Source: Sipunculus nudus
Lineage: Eukaryota > Annelida > Sipuncula > Golfingiida > Sipunculidae
DNA: 64,000 nucleotides
Assembly: GCA_026874595.1 (NCBI GenBank)
Contig: CM049315.1
Coordinates: 59,830,889 to 59,894,888 of the forward strand
Reading direction: 5' to 3'
Shown here in pieces: positions 1 through 13,800 of this stretch. The notes under the pieces are model-generated. The model did no database searches, was not told where the DNA came from, and saw only the letters and a program-made list of their open reading frames with translations. Each line of letters starts with the position of its first letter. The first letter of the stretch is position 1. The translations under genes and the position numbers were made by a program.

Positions 1-1519
1 ATTTACTCAGGCAATCTTGTTTGAAATAGCCCTTTTGGTGGCATTTAAAACAAACTGCTTCTTCAGGTCTCTGGGGTGAACGACTGTAACTTGGTGACCT
101 AGATCTTGACCTTGATGGTTCTATCAACTTTTGGAGCATAGATTCTAAACGGCTCATCCTTTCATTGAAATGCTCGTTCATTTTTTCCATTCATTCGTTC
201 ATTCTCATCTCAAATCCAGAACTGCCTATTGATTCACCGAGTCTAGCAGACTCAATGTTGGGAGCATCCCTAACACTCGTGGCCCTGACTGAATGGCTGG
301 TCTCCTCCTCCGAGTCTGGATGACTGTGGAAACTTACCCTGCCGACAGGAAGTGATGACTTGCCATAAATTGCCTTACAGTTGTTAGCAGCATCTTTGAC
401 ATATTGCACCGCTTTGTGTACCTTTGTTTTCTGCACATAGCTGTGGCTGCTGCCTTTTTGTCGAGGCAACCTTTCAGGAAGTACTCGACCGCTAATTGCT
501 CCAGAGTGGCTTCTTTTGCTCCGGGGAAGCCGTACATGACTTGAAATAGGACCTTCTGGCCGAACTCCTCTTACGTTTGTCTCTCCTCCTGTTTCAAATA
601 CTGTAACTACCTACGAACAGTGATGGGCGCCTCACTAATTCCAAAACGCTTGCTTAGCTTGCGGGTCAAGGTTCGGTAGTCCTAGTTCAGCCTAAGTTCC
701 CTCACATATTCTAGTGCTTTACCCGTAAGGCAGTCTAGAAGGCGTTCTGCACGTTTACGACTGGACCATCCATACCGTTCTGCATACCTGCTGAACTTGT
801 AAATAAAGCTGTCCCAGTTGGTGTTTTGGCCCCAGAGAAGGTTATTAACTTTGGCGCCTGGGGGCTGCCAGAGCGACCTGTGTGGGCCCTGTGATGACCA
901 ACATGTCTCTCCTCTGAGCTCTCGGAGCTGGAGCTATGATGGCAATGCTTAGTGTGTTTTCTCTTCAGACAGCTGTACTCACGATCACTTAAGCTATCTG
1001 AACTTTCTGACGTGCTTGAGTTTCCATGATCCCTCCGCCGTCTTCCCGATGTTTGCGACCCCTAGGCCTGTGATCCTCTACAGGGAAATATTCCACATGA
1101 CGCCTTGGTATTTGTTCCCTAGATTGCCCAGCTCTTGAGTGTCTCATGGTTTCGTGACTATATCTCATCTCCCAGGTAGCTGGTTCCCTGTCTCGAACAT
1201 GCAGATTGTCCCTGTCTGGTCTCCGTTGAACCTGAGATGGGGGAACATCATAGCTATGATGATATGGGTCATGATCACAACAAGGGCCTGCATCCAGATA
1301 TTGGCTTGGGTCACGGTGTCTTGTTGCTGAGCGACTTGTGACTAATGCCACTCTTGACCTCCTATGAGGAGGTTCACGATGTGGAGATTGGCTTGGGACC
1401 TCATGGATGGTGAGATGGTTACCCTCCTCGTCTGAGTGGCATGAGTAGCCCATTGTTGAATTAGAAGCTGAGCCGACTGAGCCCCCCTTTCTACATTGGT
1501 TTGGTGCACCTAGTGCCAA
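1..1519 (-). pseudogene. decayed LTR-retrotransposon gag (Ty3/gypsy-like), cut by the window edge
   Basis: Read on the minus strand, positions about 860 to 1 encode a recognisable retrotransposon capsid-type sequence (a WDSFIYKFSRYAERYGW stretch near 810-760, then RAERLLDCLTGKALEYVREL), followed by an Arg/Ser-rich stretch and a zinc knuckle at about 55-10. The knuckle reads C-x2-C-x4-Y-x4-C, so the usual histidine is tyrosine. Upstream, 989-1519 is a 176-codon open segment rich in Ser, Arg, His and Asp that looks like the basic N-terminal part. The frame is broken: stop codons lie near 682, 613 and 570, and the readable frame changes at about 1030, about 890 and again below about 470. No protease or reverse transcriptase is seen; they would lie beyond the left edge. 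The family call rests on the capsid-plus-knuckle layout and is an inference. Confidence 0.72.
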
Positions 1520-2808
1520 TATGTCAGATGATGGAAACGTATCGGCTATGTCCTGTATGGTGTTTGAGGTACTGTCAGAGCCTCTGGGTTTACTTCTGTT
1601 TTTTGTAAAATTCCCCCATACACTCCTTGTTTGGGATGGGCTCGTAACAGCTGACTGATTTTTGGATCACTATGGGCTTTCCCATTTTTGTCCTCATCTG
1701 CTGGAGCACTGTCGTCCTCTTGGATGTCAGATCTTTGTTCTGCTTATGAATAGTCATTCTTTAACAATATGTGAATACAATAGGCTATAGCTATCACTCC
1801 TGCTTCCTTTACTCGCCCCCTTTTTTTTATTGCAAGGTGAAGAAAGTAAACAAAGAGCACGGCTTACTCAAAGCTGTAAATAACTGGCTTATTAAGATGA
1901 ATATGAATTTTAAATAATATAAGGTTGGTAGCATAATGATTGGGACAGGTGAGGTGTTCAGCTGTACCAACTGTACATGCATATATGTGACATACATATA
2001 TGATATGTAACTGATAAGCTTAAGCACCAAGTCACATGAACAATGAGAGCATATACTGGAATGACATGAGCACAGTATAAATAAAACAGACAGAGAGGAC
2101 TTCGATATAAACAAAGAAATGCAGGCTCCCAGTTTAATGAAAGAGTAAACTCTATGCACCAAACTGCAAAAAGCTAGTATACAGAAGGGCGAAGGTGATT
2201 CGCCAATAAGACAAAATGACTTAAGCTGAGCCCGAAGTATTAGATACTTCCAATAAATATAGTGCCAAATTATAGTGACCTGCACGAATGAGTCACTGAA
2301 AAGGCTGAGGGGCACAATAAATATATCAGTATGTTTGAATGCGGCTCAGTGAGCAGCTCATATATTGCAGGGCCTAATAATATTGAGTCCGATTCAATCG
2401 GGCTATTGGCTAGCGTACTGACTCAGAAACTCGGCAGGTGACCTCTCCTTTTCGCGGTTTCCATCCCGGCCCTTGGTGAGGTCGCTGGCAGGTCGGCCTG
2501 GCTGGACTTCGGCGTGAGTGCATTCCTCTTACAATACTAGTATATGATACAAAGAGCGAATAAAATCGAGACAGTGAAAAAGTGGTCGTAATTTTTAGGT
2601 GGTCGCTTTTCCAAGGTGGTCGTTAGGAGAGTTTTTACTCTATATCTCAGCTATGAAAATAACTTTTTAAAATATATTTAACAAAAGTACTTAAACAAGT
2701 TGCAACATGTGACTGTTCAGCTTTCAGCAATATGCAACCACAAACCTAAGGTTACATGGTTTTCTGTTTGTCAACATTGGTGCAAAGATCTAGATTGTTT
2801 ACTAACAG
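1520..2808. other. unassigned stretch upstream of the gag fossil
   Basis: No exon or structural RNA is recognised here. It may hold the leader and long terminal repeat of the gag-bearing element, since that element reads leftward, but no LTR pair or primer-binding site could be identified. A more GC-rich patch lies at 2400-2530. The 162-codon open frame at 1827-2315 (minus) has biased, low-complexity composition and no family resemblance. Confidence 0.4.
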
Positions 2809-3017
2809 TCTGTAGACTAGATGAATACTGACAGGTCAGGAAGGGCCCCACTGAAGGCCCATAAACTTCTAGTGTGGGCTGAGATATGCTTTGAAAATAT
2901 AATAAAAGACCCGATAACATTCAGAGACAGAAGAAGCTGACCCAAAACAGTATTTAAACCTGTAAATATGATGGAGAGACTGGCAAGAAAAGTTTGGCTT
3001 GAAAGGCATTCACACAT
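2809..3017 (+). repeat. dispersed repeat, inverted copy at 30724-30905
   Basis: This stretch reappears in reverse complement at 30724-30905. Shared blocks include a run around the words for TGACAGGTCAG, AGTGTGGGCTGAG and AATATAATAAAAGACC, in the same order. Copy divergence is substantial, so this is an old dispersed repeat. Ends are approximate. Confidence 0.65.
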
Positions 3018-3660
3018 TTTTATGTCCTAATAATTTAGGTCCTGAGACCTTGACCTCTGACCTCATGACCCCAAAATTAATAGGGTTCTTGGATTTTTGG
3101 TGGGCCATATATATTAAATTTGAATCTATATGTGAATCCAAACTGGCGTTTTGAAAGGTTTTGGTAATCAATGCGTGTACAGAGGACTCCTGTTACCATG
3201 ACCTTTGACCCTGTGACCCCAATAGGGAAAGGAATATTTGCCTATTGGCAGGTGAGCTGTATGCGTATAGAACCTCTTGTATGAAAGGTTTTGCTTAAAA
3301 TACATCCATAATCTTTTTAAAGATGAGGGGACTGTGACCTTTACCTCTGACATCATGTTCCTAGGGTGTTTGTTTTAGTGTTGGGCCATAGCTATATAAA
3401 TGTCCAGTTTGAAATCCATATGTGAATCTCAACTTGAGTTATCATCTTGAAATGAATATGTGGACAGATGGCTCCTGTGACCTTGAACTTTGAACTTGTG
3501 ACCTGAAGATTTGGCTGAAAATGCATCAACATAGTTTTTATAAATATGAGTCCTGACGCCTTGACCTTTGACCTCATGACCCCAAAATCAATAGGGTTCT
3601 TGCTTTAGTGGTGGGTCATGGACAGACGGACAGGGTGATTACTATAGGGCACCCGCTTCT
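3018..3660. repeat. degenerate repeat built on CCTTGACCTTTGACC
   Basis: Blocks around CCTTGACCTTTGACC followed by CATGACCCCAAAAT and AATAGGGTTCTTG recur near 3050, 3195, 3331, 3480 and 3561, roughly every 80-150 bp with heavy drift. A related block lies at 36010 and an inverted one at 30670. Spacing and drift suggest an old tandem or dispersed family, not a gene. The repeated TGACCTTTGACC half-sites happen to resemble nuclear-receptor DR1 elements. Confidence 0.6.
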
Positions 3661-6600
3661 ATTGAAGAAAGGCCCTAATAAACAAGCTCATATTCCGTCA
3701 TAGAAGCATTAAAGGAGCTTTTCTTCACAGGAATTATCCACAGTTCATTAATGTGTACACAGAGTAAGCCAGAGAGGACTTAAATTCTACACAAAAGACA
3801 GGTGTATAGCTGGCCTTAATGGTCTTCTCTTTGACAGAACAAGCAAAATATATCAAACTGGAAGGACTGGGGTCTCCAGTGACAAGGTGCAGACAAAACA
3901 ACAAATATGATGCGACTGGGACGGCTTTATCTCCGAAATCCTTAAAAGAGTGTCTCCATGTCATGAAAGTCCAAACTGCAGTGTATGATTACAAGAACAC
4001 CTTACAAATGTGTTTCACTTTTTTTTATTCATATACATGTACATGGCAAGCATTTTTAGGTGATAATAGAAAAAGACAGTCTTCAGCAACCTTGGTTTGT
4101 GTTGAGACATGTTTATTGACAATGTCTAATGATACAGTTATCACACCATGCCTCGCTTCAAACAGCTGATGCAGGAATGAGTTGTGAAAATAATCTTTAC
4201 GGTCCACTGTAATGTAAATAGGCTCAGAATAGTGGTGTGCTGAGAGAACTTGCCCAAGCAAAGCATATTTTAGAGTCAGAACTAAACAGGGAACACTCCA
4301 TTTTTCAAATTCATTTCAGTTTAACTGACAAATGAAGTGCAACTGCTGGAGCTAGGCTCACCCTGGGATTTCATTACATTTCAAAACAATTTCATGATAT
4401 TTACCGTAACCTTAACTTCACCCTGCAACATAAATAGCCTATAACAACTGTAAAATTGAAAGGACAAGACAGTATATATATAAGATAGTATATATACAGT
4501 GTGATCAGTGCTGAATGAATCACCAGAACCCTAGTTTGAAATACAGTAGAACCTCTCTATTATGGGCATGTATGAACACTGAAGTTTTGCCTCTTATAGA
4601 GAGATACATCATTGCTGAAAAGACTGCTATCAAGTAACTAACGAATGATGGGTGGATACTGTGCAAAGAGCTATCGTAATGAGTGATACATGAATACATA
4701 ACAATTATTAAATATTTAACAAACAGGCACCACCTATACAAGCATAACAAAACAAAATATCATAAATATAATCATTAAAGCTGCAGACAGACAGATGGTC
4801 AACTGCTAATTAAAATCGTACCACAGTGTGCCTGGACTGTGGCCGTGCAGCCTGGTGTGACAATGCTTAACAACAACCATGAAGGGCTAGGCCCCCACCT
4901 GAAGCCAACAGCAGAATGCATTACAAAATAACATTTTATGTCCCAAGAAATGTTATCTTCAGCAAAAATGTGATGGTATTAATCATCGTAGAAAATGTAT
5001 CAAACGTCCCAGAGATCTGCTGATTTTTAATATCTTATCATTTAGTATGTCTACCTTTATAACAAAACATGCATTTCGTATAAATTTACATCTTATAACA
5101 AACACTGCACTTTGCAGGCCAGACTTGCCATTCATACACCTTTGGTGGAAAGGTTCATGAGAACATTTAAAGTGGCCAAAAGATCTTAATATATTCCTCA
5201 ACATGAACATCTGACAATGATATGAACTGGATTTAAAATAAGGCTGATTTTAAAATTTGTGCTTAAGAGTATTTGCATTAACATAGCATTATATACTATA
5301 AATAGCTGTGGTTTTTTTTAAATATTATCCAGCCAATCAATCATAACAATCAACATTTACACGATTCCCATGTTTATAAGTAAAGTCAAACATTAAGAAT
5401 CTCAGTAGGACAAACAAAAAGCATTAAATGCAGCAACATATTAACTATACATAGGTATACTGGTGTGCCTTTTTTCATATACTAGTATAACATGGGAATG
5501 TATGGGATGCATTTGGCAGACATATCTTCAGTCTTGAAACCTTTCAGCCATCATAAAGAAACAATTTTCCCATCAACAAAGGAACAAACATGTCATTACA
5601 ATTCACAATGTCATACTGTTCTTTAAAAATGTAGATTTAAACAAAAAACCACCAGGAATTTTTTCAACAATTCTTGACTGATATGGTGAAAAGGCAGTCA
5701 GGGGTTTCATCTTGTGTGCACTTAACAGGCATGCTTGCTGATCAGTGTATTATTCTTTCATAAACTTACACCATATTTGTGCTATAAAGGCTTGCTGCTT
5801 CCCTCAGGGGTCTCGAGGTCATGAAATACAAATAGGTAAAGTAAACCAAGTTCAAGGAGCCAAATCCTGGTGCAAGTTTTCCTCAAACCTCAGATATTAC
5901 TTCAGATCAGTGTTTTTAGATGTTGTGGCATTTTGCACCTCTGGCACAAGATGATCTATGGAGTTCTCAGAGTGGCATACACTCGTGTGTTTTGAACTGC
6001 GAAGTAAATCTTAATGAGGATGCAAATACATTTATCATATCTGACACTCCCTCCTGACCTACAAACATGCTGTCACTTAAAATAATCCAGACTAACTATT
6101 AGTAATGTATTTGTACTTTCTAACAACACTTACCATATGTGGAAAAGATTCTATTATAAATCAGCAAACTGGTAAATTCCCCTGAATTTTGACAACATTC
6201 AAACCTGTCAAAGGTTTTTTTGGATGACAGCCAACTTGTCCCAGTACCAGAAAAAATGATAACTGTTACTACAGAGATAAGATTTACGCTTTGGTAGTGT
6301 GTTCACAAGTATTCTTCAACATTAATTAACCACTCCTTGGTCAATATTTGAGTCACAACTAAAAGTAGACCAATCAGTTCAATATATAAAATGTCTACTC
6401 ATTCATGTATTCAAGACTATTTCAGATGACCAGAAATGCATTAATTTCAATCAGACACAGCTAGTACATCTCTTCAGAAACTCGCTACCCCTTCATTTGG
6501 AACAGCTTACTGCCATAGATATCTTTAACCTATAGTTTTGCTTACTTTTGCTACACTCGATTCACTGGCCATTGTATAAGCTTGGCAGCCTGATGCCAGC

Positions 6601-6735
6601 TGGTTTATAAATTTATGAAACCAAGGCACAGGAAAGTTTCTGAAGCAATGTCTACAACTCAAAAGTCAGGCCATGATGTTATGAAGATTATCATTGTGGG
6701 ATGCTAGTGAGTTATAAACATTCTGTACGGTTTCT
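3661..6735. other. AT-rich 3' flank, probably including the zinc-finger gene 3' UTR
   Basis: No exon, RNA gene or clear repeat array was found. The zinc-finger gene ends at 6946 and reads leftward, so its 3' UTR must begin here. Minus-strand AATAAA words occur at about 4113-4108 and 4028-4023, but neither can be tied to a cleavage site. Short open frames on both strands (for example 3819-4169 plus) have no domain pattern. Confidence 0.4.
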
Positions 6736-6965
6736 GATGAGTCTAATTTCCTTGGTTCAGCATCACTTCACTGAGGATTTATAAATCTTATTTTCCTTAA
6801 TTCAGCGTCATTTTGATGAGGATGTATGAGCCTATTTTCCTTGGTTCAGCGTCATTTCACCGAGGATGTTGGAGTCCTATTTCTTTGGTTCAGTGACATT
6901 TCACTGAGAATGAACGAGTCTTATTTTACTTGGTTCAGTGTCATTTCACTGCGGATGTATGACTT
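6736..6965. repeat. 44-46-bp minisatellite overlapping the stop codon of the zinc-finger gene
   Basis: The word GGTTCAG (once AATTCAG) recurs at 6753, 6799, 6843, 6887 and 6932, giving spacings of 46, 44, 44 and 45 bp. Units carry ATTTCACTGAGGATGTAT-type sequence after the anchor. The rightmost unit overlaps the coding end: the last codons and the TGA (6948-6946, minus) lie inside it. The array therefore runs from the C-terminal codons into the 3' UTR. Confidence 0.85.
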
Positions 6966-7805
6966 GGTTCTGCTGAAGGAGATTAGCAATAGCAGTGCTG
7001 CCATGTCGGGAATGCCCGAGCTGGGCAGCCATGGTGCCGAGCTGCTCGTGTGGTGGCATCCCATGTGGCCCTAGCATCCGCATCCCTAACTGAGCAGCCA
7101 TCCCCGGGAGGGCAGCTACTGGAGTTGGTGCTGGGTGAGGGACTGCCCCTCCACTCTGTGCAATGACCTCTGCTCCTGTCTGAGCAGCCAGGGCAGCCAC
7201 CGTGGAGCCGACATGAGTAGCTGATGAGTGACCCTGGCCGTCAGCCTCATAATGAGAGAAGTAGGCCATGACCTCCTCGCTCATGGTCGAGTAGTGAGAG
7301 CTGATGGGCTGAGTGAGGCCAGGTTGACTCACACACATGGCTGGCTGCTGCTGGGCTGGTTGAGGCTCTGTGTAGGCTGCCATCTGCTGGGCCTGTGTGT
7401 GGGCTGTGCTAACAGGTGCTGCTGCAGCGTGCCTGCTCTCAACTTTCTTCTTGTTGTTTCTGGTGACTCGTTTTAACATTCTCCTTGGTTCAGACTTTGA
7501 CTTTTCGATTTCCTCTTGTGTTATGATGCCCATAGAGACTGCTGTGTCTGGGTGACGGTTGCGTATGTGCTCTTTATATTTATCTGAGCGGGTGCTAGAG
7601 TAGCTGCATTCATTACACGCAAACTCCTTGACTGACGAGTGGTTCTTCTCATGACGAGTCATGTGTTTGCGAGTGACGAAGCCCTTGCCACAGATAGAAC
7701 AGAAGAAATTGCTGATTCCCCTGTGACGGCTGATATGGTCTTGTAATCTGCTCTTCCGGAATGTACCATACGTACATCCTTCCTCTGGGCACTTGTAGTG
7801 AGGCT
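6946..7805 (-). CDS. BTB-zinc-finger gene, coding exon 5 (three fingers and C-terminal tail)
   Basis: Residues 837-1122, acceptor TTTTTTCAG|AGCC, stop TGA at 6948-6946. Three C2H2 fingers are followed by a Lys/Arg-rich patch (KRVTRNNKKK) and a Gln/Ala/Pro/His-rich tail with a repeated MAAQLG motif. The first finger frame is not the long open frame seen at 7649-7846, which is an out-of-frame shadow. Confidence 0.93.
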
Positions 7806-10800
7806 CTGAAAAAAATAAACAGTGATATTACAAATATTAAAGTCATAATGTGATGAATGGCAGTTCATAAATGGCAGATCATAAGCATTAAAACTTAATA
7901 TTGTACATGTGGTCAAACCTTGAGTCTGGGAGTTTGATACCTTGTGGATTATATTATTTAACAGCCAGCATTCAAGCTAAATGACCACAATTTTAATGAA
8001 TCTTAGACAAATAATAGTTAAAAAATGAGTATAACCTGAATTTGCTTTAATGCAAAAACATTTGTTTTTACTAAGTACACATTTATTTCAAAGCTATTGT
8101 TTTGTTTTGATTTTTTGTCATTATTGTGAACTTTTTGTTGCAGGAATTCTGATTGTCCATCAGTTACAGTCAGAGTAACATAAGGATTATTCATAAAGAT
8201 TTCTTACATAGCATAAAAACCTTAAACTTAAAAGCAAACATAAGACTGAAGTTTTTCAAATCTAAATTGAATCAACTTGATCAAGTTATAAAATGACTTT
8301 CTTTATTCTTGTTACCACCTTTAGGTGAGGAACAAATACAATTTTAAGTTAAACAGTGAAGATTTGGACTCATAGAGTCTTGGAGAGAATTGTTCACCAT
8401 TCATTCAAGACTTCAGAGCCTCCAAATTTCTGCCTTAAATAAAATGCCTTGCATATGTATGCATCTCATCTTGGATATTGTTTTGTTCTTCAGAGGATAT
8501 TATTATATAGCCTAGCATTTTACATAAATGTTGCTCTATAAGATATTTTGTTCAGAAGTTACAGACTCCTGGTGGGAAATGTGGTGCTGAGGTGACATGT
8601 GGGTCATGAGGTTTCCGTTTTTAAGGTGATCTTCACTCCAGCCCTGGACTCTGGATATGCACTCTGACTGAAACCCTACCACTATAGGAAAAGCAGAATT
8701 TGAGTACCCTGCAACATGTATGATAATCACTGACCTTGTCCTGAATGGTTGAGCCTGTGGAGTCTCATGGAAGCGTAATGCTTGGTGGAGAATCCACAGT
8801 GTTCACACAGAAGGGGGTCCTCTGTTCCATGACCCTTCATATGGGCCTGCAAACTGTTTGGATTGAAGAATCGCTTCTTGCACTTGGAACAGGAGAAAAC
8901 TTCACCATTCTCTGCAAAACAATTTGGGGCATAATATAATGGTTTATCAAAATACATAAATAAGAAAATGTTTGTCAAGTCACCTTGAACAACTAGATGT
9001 GTCGGAACGCGAGAATGCCCCCGCCTGGGGCAAATTAGAAACATTTGTTAAATTTTGTAAAATTTTGTAAGTTCAGGAAGTGTTGTATGGTCAAAAGTAG
9101 GTCAACAAAGGCAAAATGCAAACTCGATCTGTAAAGGGTCATTATCAAGCAACACACCAAAAATCAGGCCGGTGTCTGCAGGCATTGTGAAAAAAGTCCA
9201 TATATGTGCATTTTTCATGAAAATTTCTGTCTTTCATGAAATTTTCTACGTTCAGGATCTGTCATATGGTGAAAAATAGGTTAACTGGGACGAAACGCGA
9301 ACTCGATCTGTAAGTGGTCATTATGCGCCCACAGACCAAACATTAGGCCAGTATCTGTAAGCATTGTATTGCGAAACTAGAATATTAGCAGAAGTTGATA
9401 ATCATTTATAAATTTAAATTCGAGAGGTATATACCATGTTTCATAACAATCCACCAAATGCTTCCTGAGAAATAAGCTCCTAAGTTTTTTTCTATACTAA
9501 GCTCTGTGACCTTGAAAAGTAGGTCAAGATCACCCATCTTTGAACTTGACCAAGATTTTGCAAATATAATGCAATAGCACTGAAGAAATGAAGTTCCTGT
9601 GTTGAATACCTTTGGAGATATCCTGCACAAAAGGCCAAAATTGAAAAAATCCGATAAAATTTCATTAAAAAATCAGAAATTGCAGGTGGCACCACCAAAA
9701 TTGTGCAGCACATACAGACCATCAGTCCCAATGATCATTGTAAGTTTTGTGAAAATCCACACAATGGCTCCTGAGATAAAAACTTCTGAGTGTTTTTCTA
9801 TAATCAGCTCTAAAATGTAGAACAAGGTCTACAGGCCTAATGCAAACCTGTGCAATGAGATTACACCAGGTATAATGCTTCAATGCTGGACCATTACTTT
9901 TCAAGAACATGTGTAACATGTATATGAACAATGCAAGTACTAAACACTTAGAACAAGAAACAATTAAACAAACATCACTGCTGCAATTCTGGCATGGGTG
10001 CACACAACACAAAAACTAGAATATGGGTAGTCAACAAGCGACTACATGTATCTGCCAAAATCAGAGTGGAAAAGGTGAAGTGAGGCATAGATTGAGTGGC
10101 AAGGGGAAATAGAGTGAGGTGTGTTGCATAATAGCCTGGATGTCTGCAGCCGAAGTATATGTATGTAGGTGGCGCCACCTGTCATAAAATAAAAAAAGCT
10201 GTCAAGGATGTATACACATACAAAATTTCAGGTGGATAAGTCCAACCAATGCAGAGATATGAGTGTTTTTATCCCAAGGCAGATAAACAGAGGGACGCTG
10301 TGCAAAAATGGTGGCAGGTGGCGCCACCAATTTTGTGTATAATTAAAAGATATATGAGATCTATACACATGCAAAATTTCAGGGGAATAAGTCAAACCAT
10401 TCCAGAGATATAAGCCTGAATGTCTGCAGCAAATACATAAATGCAGCCGAAATATGTATGTAGGTGGCACCACCTGCCAAAAAATCCAGAAAGCTATCCA
10501 AGATGTATAAACATGCAAAATTTCAGGTGGATAAGTCAAACCACTACTGAGATATGAGTGATTTTAGCCCACAGCAGACAAACAGAAGGACACTGTGCAA
10601 AAATGGTGGCAGGTGGCACCACCAATTTTGTGAATGATTAAGAGCTATGTGAGATCTATACAAATGCAAAATATCAGGGGGATATGTCAAACCACTGCCG
10701 AGATATGAGTGATTTTATCCCAAGGCAGATGAACAGATGGACGCTGTGCAAAAATGGTGGCAGGTGGCACCACCAGTTTTGCATATGATAAAGAGCTATG

Positions 10801-13800
10801 GGAGATCTATACACATGCAAAATTTTGGCCCAACTGGTCAAACGGTTCCCGAGATATGAGCTTGGATGTCTGCAGCTTAAACGTGAATGTAGGTGGCGCC
10901 ACCTGTCATAAAATCAAGAAAGCTATCCAGAATGTATAGACATGCAAAATTTCAGGTGAATAAGTCCAACCAATGTTGAGATATGAGTGTTTTTATCCCA
11001 AGGCAGATGAATAGATGGACGCTGTGCAAAAATGGTTGCAGGTGGCGCCACCATTTTACTGTATGTTATAAAGCTTTCCAAGGGCTACATTTGTGCAAAA
11101 TCTTTAGCTGTATCAGTCAAACGGTTCCCGAGATATGTGGGTTTATGTGTGGAAACAGACACACAAATGGACGCTGGGGAGAGAGGAAAGGTCAGAAGTC
11201 AACCAAAAATGAGGGCGCAGCAGTTCACATGTGACTGATCATAATTCCGAATTTTAAAAAATTTTGCCCAGTGGGTATGGAGTTCTCCGGAACCCTATGC
11301 GGCGTCCGACTGAAAACATAGTATCCACAAAACTCTGTTTTGGCAGATACAATGATTGTAGCTGGCACCACCAGTATGTCAAACAAACCCCTCCTATGAA
11401 ATAAGGAGGGACATACACTGTGCAAAAATTACTGTAGGTGGCGCCACCAGTTTTGTACACTATAAAGCTACCTGATATGTATAAACATGCCCAATTTTAG
11501 GCTGATGTATAAAAATCCTCTATAGAAATAAGCAGGTGCATACACTGCAAAAGTCAATGTAGGTGGCACCACCTGTCTTGTAAAAGAGAATACCATCAAA
11601 GATGCATAGACAGGTCAAAATATCAGTCCAATACAGCAAACTTCCCAGAGTTTGATGCACTGGGCTGAGAAGGCTTAGGTGAGTAAGGCAGTTGCCCCCG
11701 AGTGACCTGTGACAAATTGCTGCCTCAAGCAACTGCACTGAGTGAATCCTTGACCTGCACCTGGCTAGACTAAGTGAACTTTTGACCTGTACCTAGCTGC
11801 ACTGAGTGAACTCTTGACCTGTTGCATAATCTGACACAGTTGGCAGTCTGCCAAAGCTATAAATAGATTCAGGCTGCCCTTTGGTGCCAAATATGATGCA
11901 GTGAGCATTCTGCCAAAGCTATAAATAGAATGCAGCTACTGCACTGAGTGAACTCTTGACCTATACCTGGCTGCACCTCTTCCAATCCTGGCACTGTGCC
12001 AAACCTATTATAGAGCTGACATCATCTTGGCTAATGGCCAAAATCAAGGCACTGGCAATCTGCCAATGGTAAACCAAGTGCTGCCATCTGTACACAAAAG
12101 TGGTCCCTACTTGTAATAACTTTGAAATTTATTTTCCCAATACAAAATGCTTTTCAGCTGACTTTTTATAAGAAAGAAATCAGGAATATATGTAAAATTA
12201 TTATGGATACATACTGAATGCAAAATTAAAATACAGATATATCTCATTGATGGCAAATTCTTGAATTAAGTTGAGTAGGGAAACCAATAATTTATAATCC
12301 ATGTACAGTTGTCTTTATATAGCCACAGAGAGCTGAATATCCATGATTGTAACATTTCCTGGTATGATGAATAACTTAAATCATAAATCTAAATTTTTTA
12401 AAAGCTTTTAAAAAAACTTTCTTGTCAATATTAACCCTAAGATAACCTGAAATCTAAATGTCTAGTGGCATGATGTAATAGATGCTGATAAACTAGTGCC
12501 AGGCTTGATGTAACAGCATCACACAGCTAACATATATGGTAAAATGACTCATTGAAGCTCCATAATTCAGCCAAAAATCATTCATGTGGAACCATTAATG
12601 ACTTTTATTATAAGAATAATTGCAGGGATTATTCTTGTAAAATATTTAACAAACTGGCTTCAGTGGCATCAGTCGAAAAACGTTTTGCAGGTTTATAACT
12701 CATATAGGAAGATACAGCAAACTGGCTAAGTTCAGCTTCCCGTAACTCAGCCAAAAAGCACTGAACCAAAACCATTTGAACAAACTTGAATTATCAACAT
12801 CTGAGGATAATTAATGTGTGATTAATTAATGCCCAGCGGTTTTTGAGAAGAAGATCTTTGTAGCCACTGAGCTAAAATGGGCTGTTATGGCATATGACTA
12901 AATTCAGCTTCCCATAACTTAGCCAAAAGTCACTGAACTGAGACCATTTGAACAAACTTCAGAAAGCACTACCCTAGGATCATTTCTTTGCGATATTAAA
13001 CATTTTGGCCACATGGTTTCAGAGAAGAAGTTTTTTGTAGGCCTTAGTGTAATACAGTCACTGATGACCCCGTACAAAAAAGGCCGATGCAGGTGGCGCC
13101 ATCAATACCTCAATTTCAGATATGACTTATGTGACCAACATTTGCATAAAATTTGGTGATGATAGCTCCAGCCGTTTCTGAGATTTAAATTTTAATATGC
13201 TTTTTTCCACAGGTACGAAAGTTCAACCTCCTGTAACTCGGCCAAAAATCTCCGAACTGGAACCATTCAAACAAACTTGAGAAAGATTGTTCCAGGGATC
13301 ATTTCTGTGAAATATTGGACATTTTGGCTGGACAGTTTCGGAGAAGAAGATTTTTAAAGCTTTTTTAGCTTTTTCCCTATAAAATCTAAGAAAATGCAGT
13401 TAGAAAAAAAATACACAAAATCCGATATAGTTTTTGGATGACTGATTATTTTGCAAAATATTTGGTGATGCTAGCTCCAGCCATTTTTGAGATAGCTATG
13501 GTTAACGTACAGACGACACACGACGGACGATGCCGCACCATCGCATAAGCTCACAGGTTCGCTAAAAATGGGTCAAGGTCACCCATCTTCGAACTTGACT
13601 GAGATTTTATCGATATACATCTTCATTGATGAAATAAAATTCCACAGTGAATCCTTTTAGAGATATCCCGCTCACAAGGTAAAAGTTAACAGACGCGGAA
13701 CGGATGGACAGTGACGACAATAGGCTGTACGGCTGTACATGTGTATTTGTCACGAAAATTTCTATTTTTCATGAAATTTTCTAAGTTTAGGAGCCATAAA

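Noticed and set aside
989-1519. 176-codon minus-strand open frame as an independent gene
   Set aside because: It runs into the gag-like sequence through a frame change near 1030 and has the Ser/Arg-rich makeup of a gag N-terminal region, so it is counted as part of the fossil element.
1827-2315. 162-codon minus-strand open frame
   Set aside because: Composition is hydrophobic and AT-driven with no domain, and no splice or start context supports it.
7228-7476. Plus-strand open frame inside the last zinc-finger exon
   Set aside because: It is the antisense shadow of the Gln/Ala-rich coding tail.
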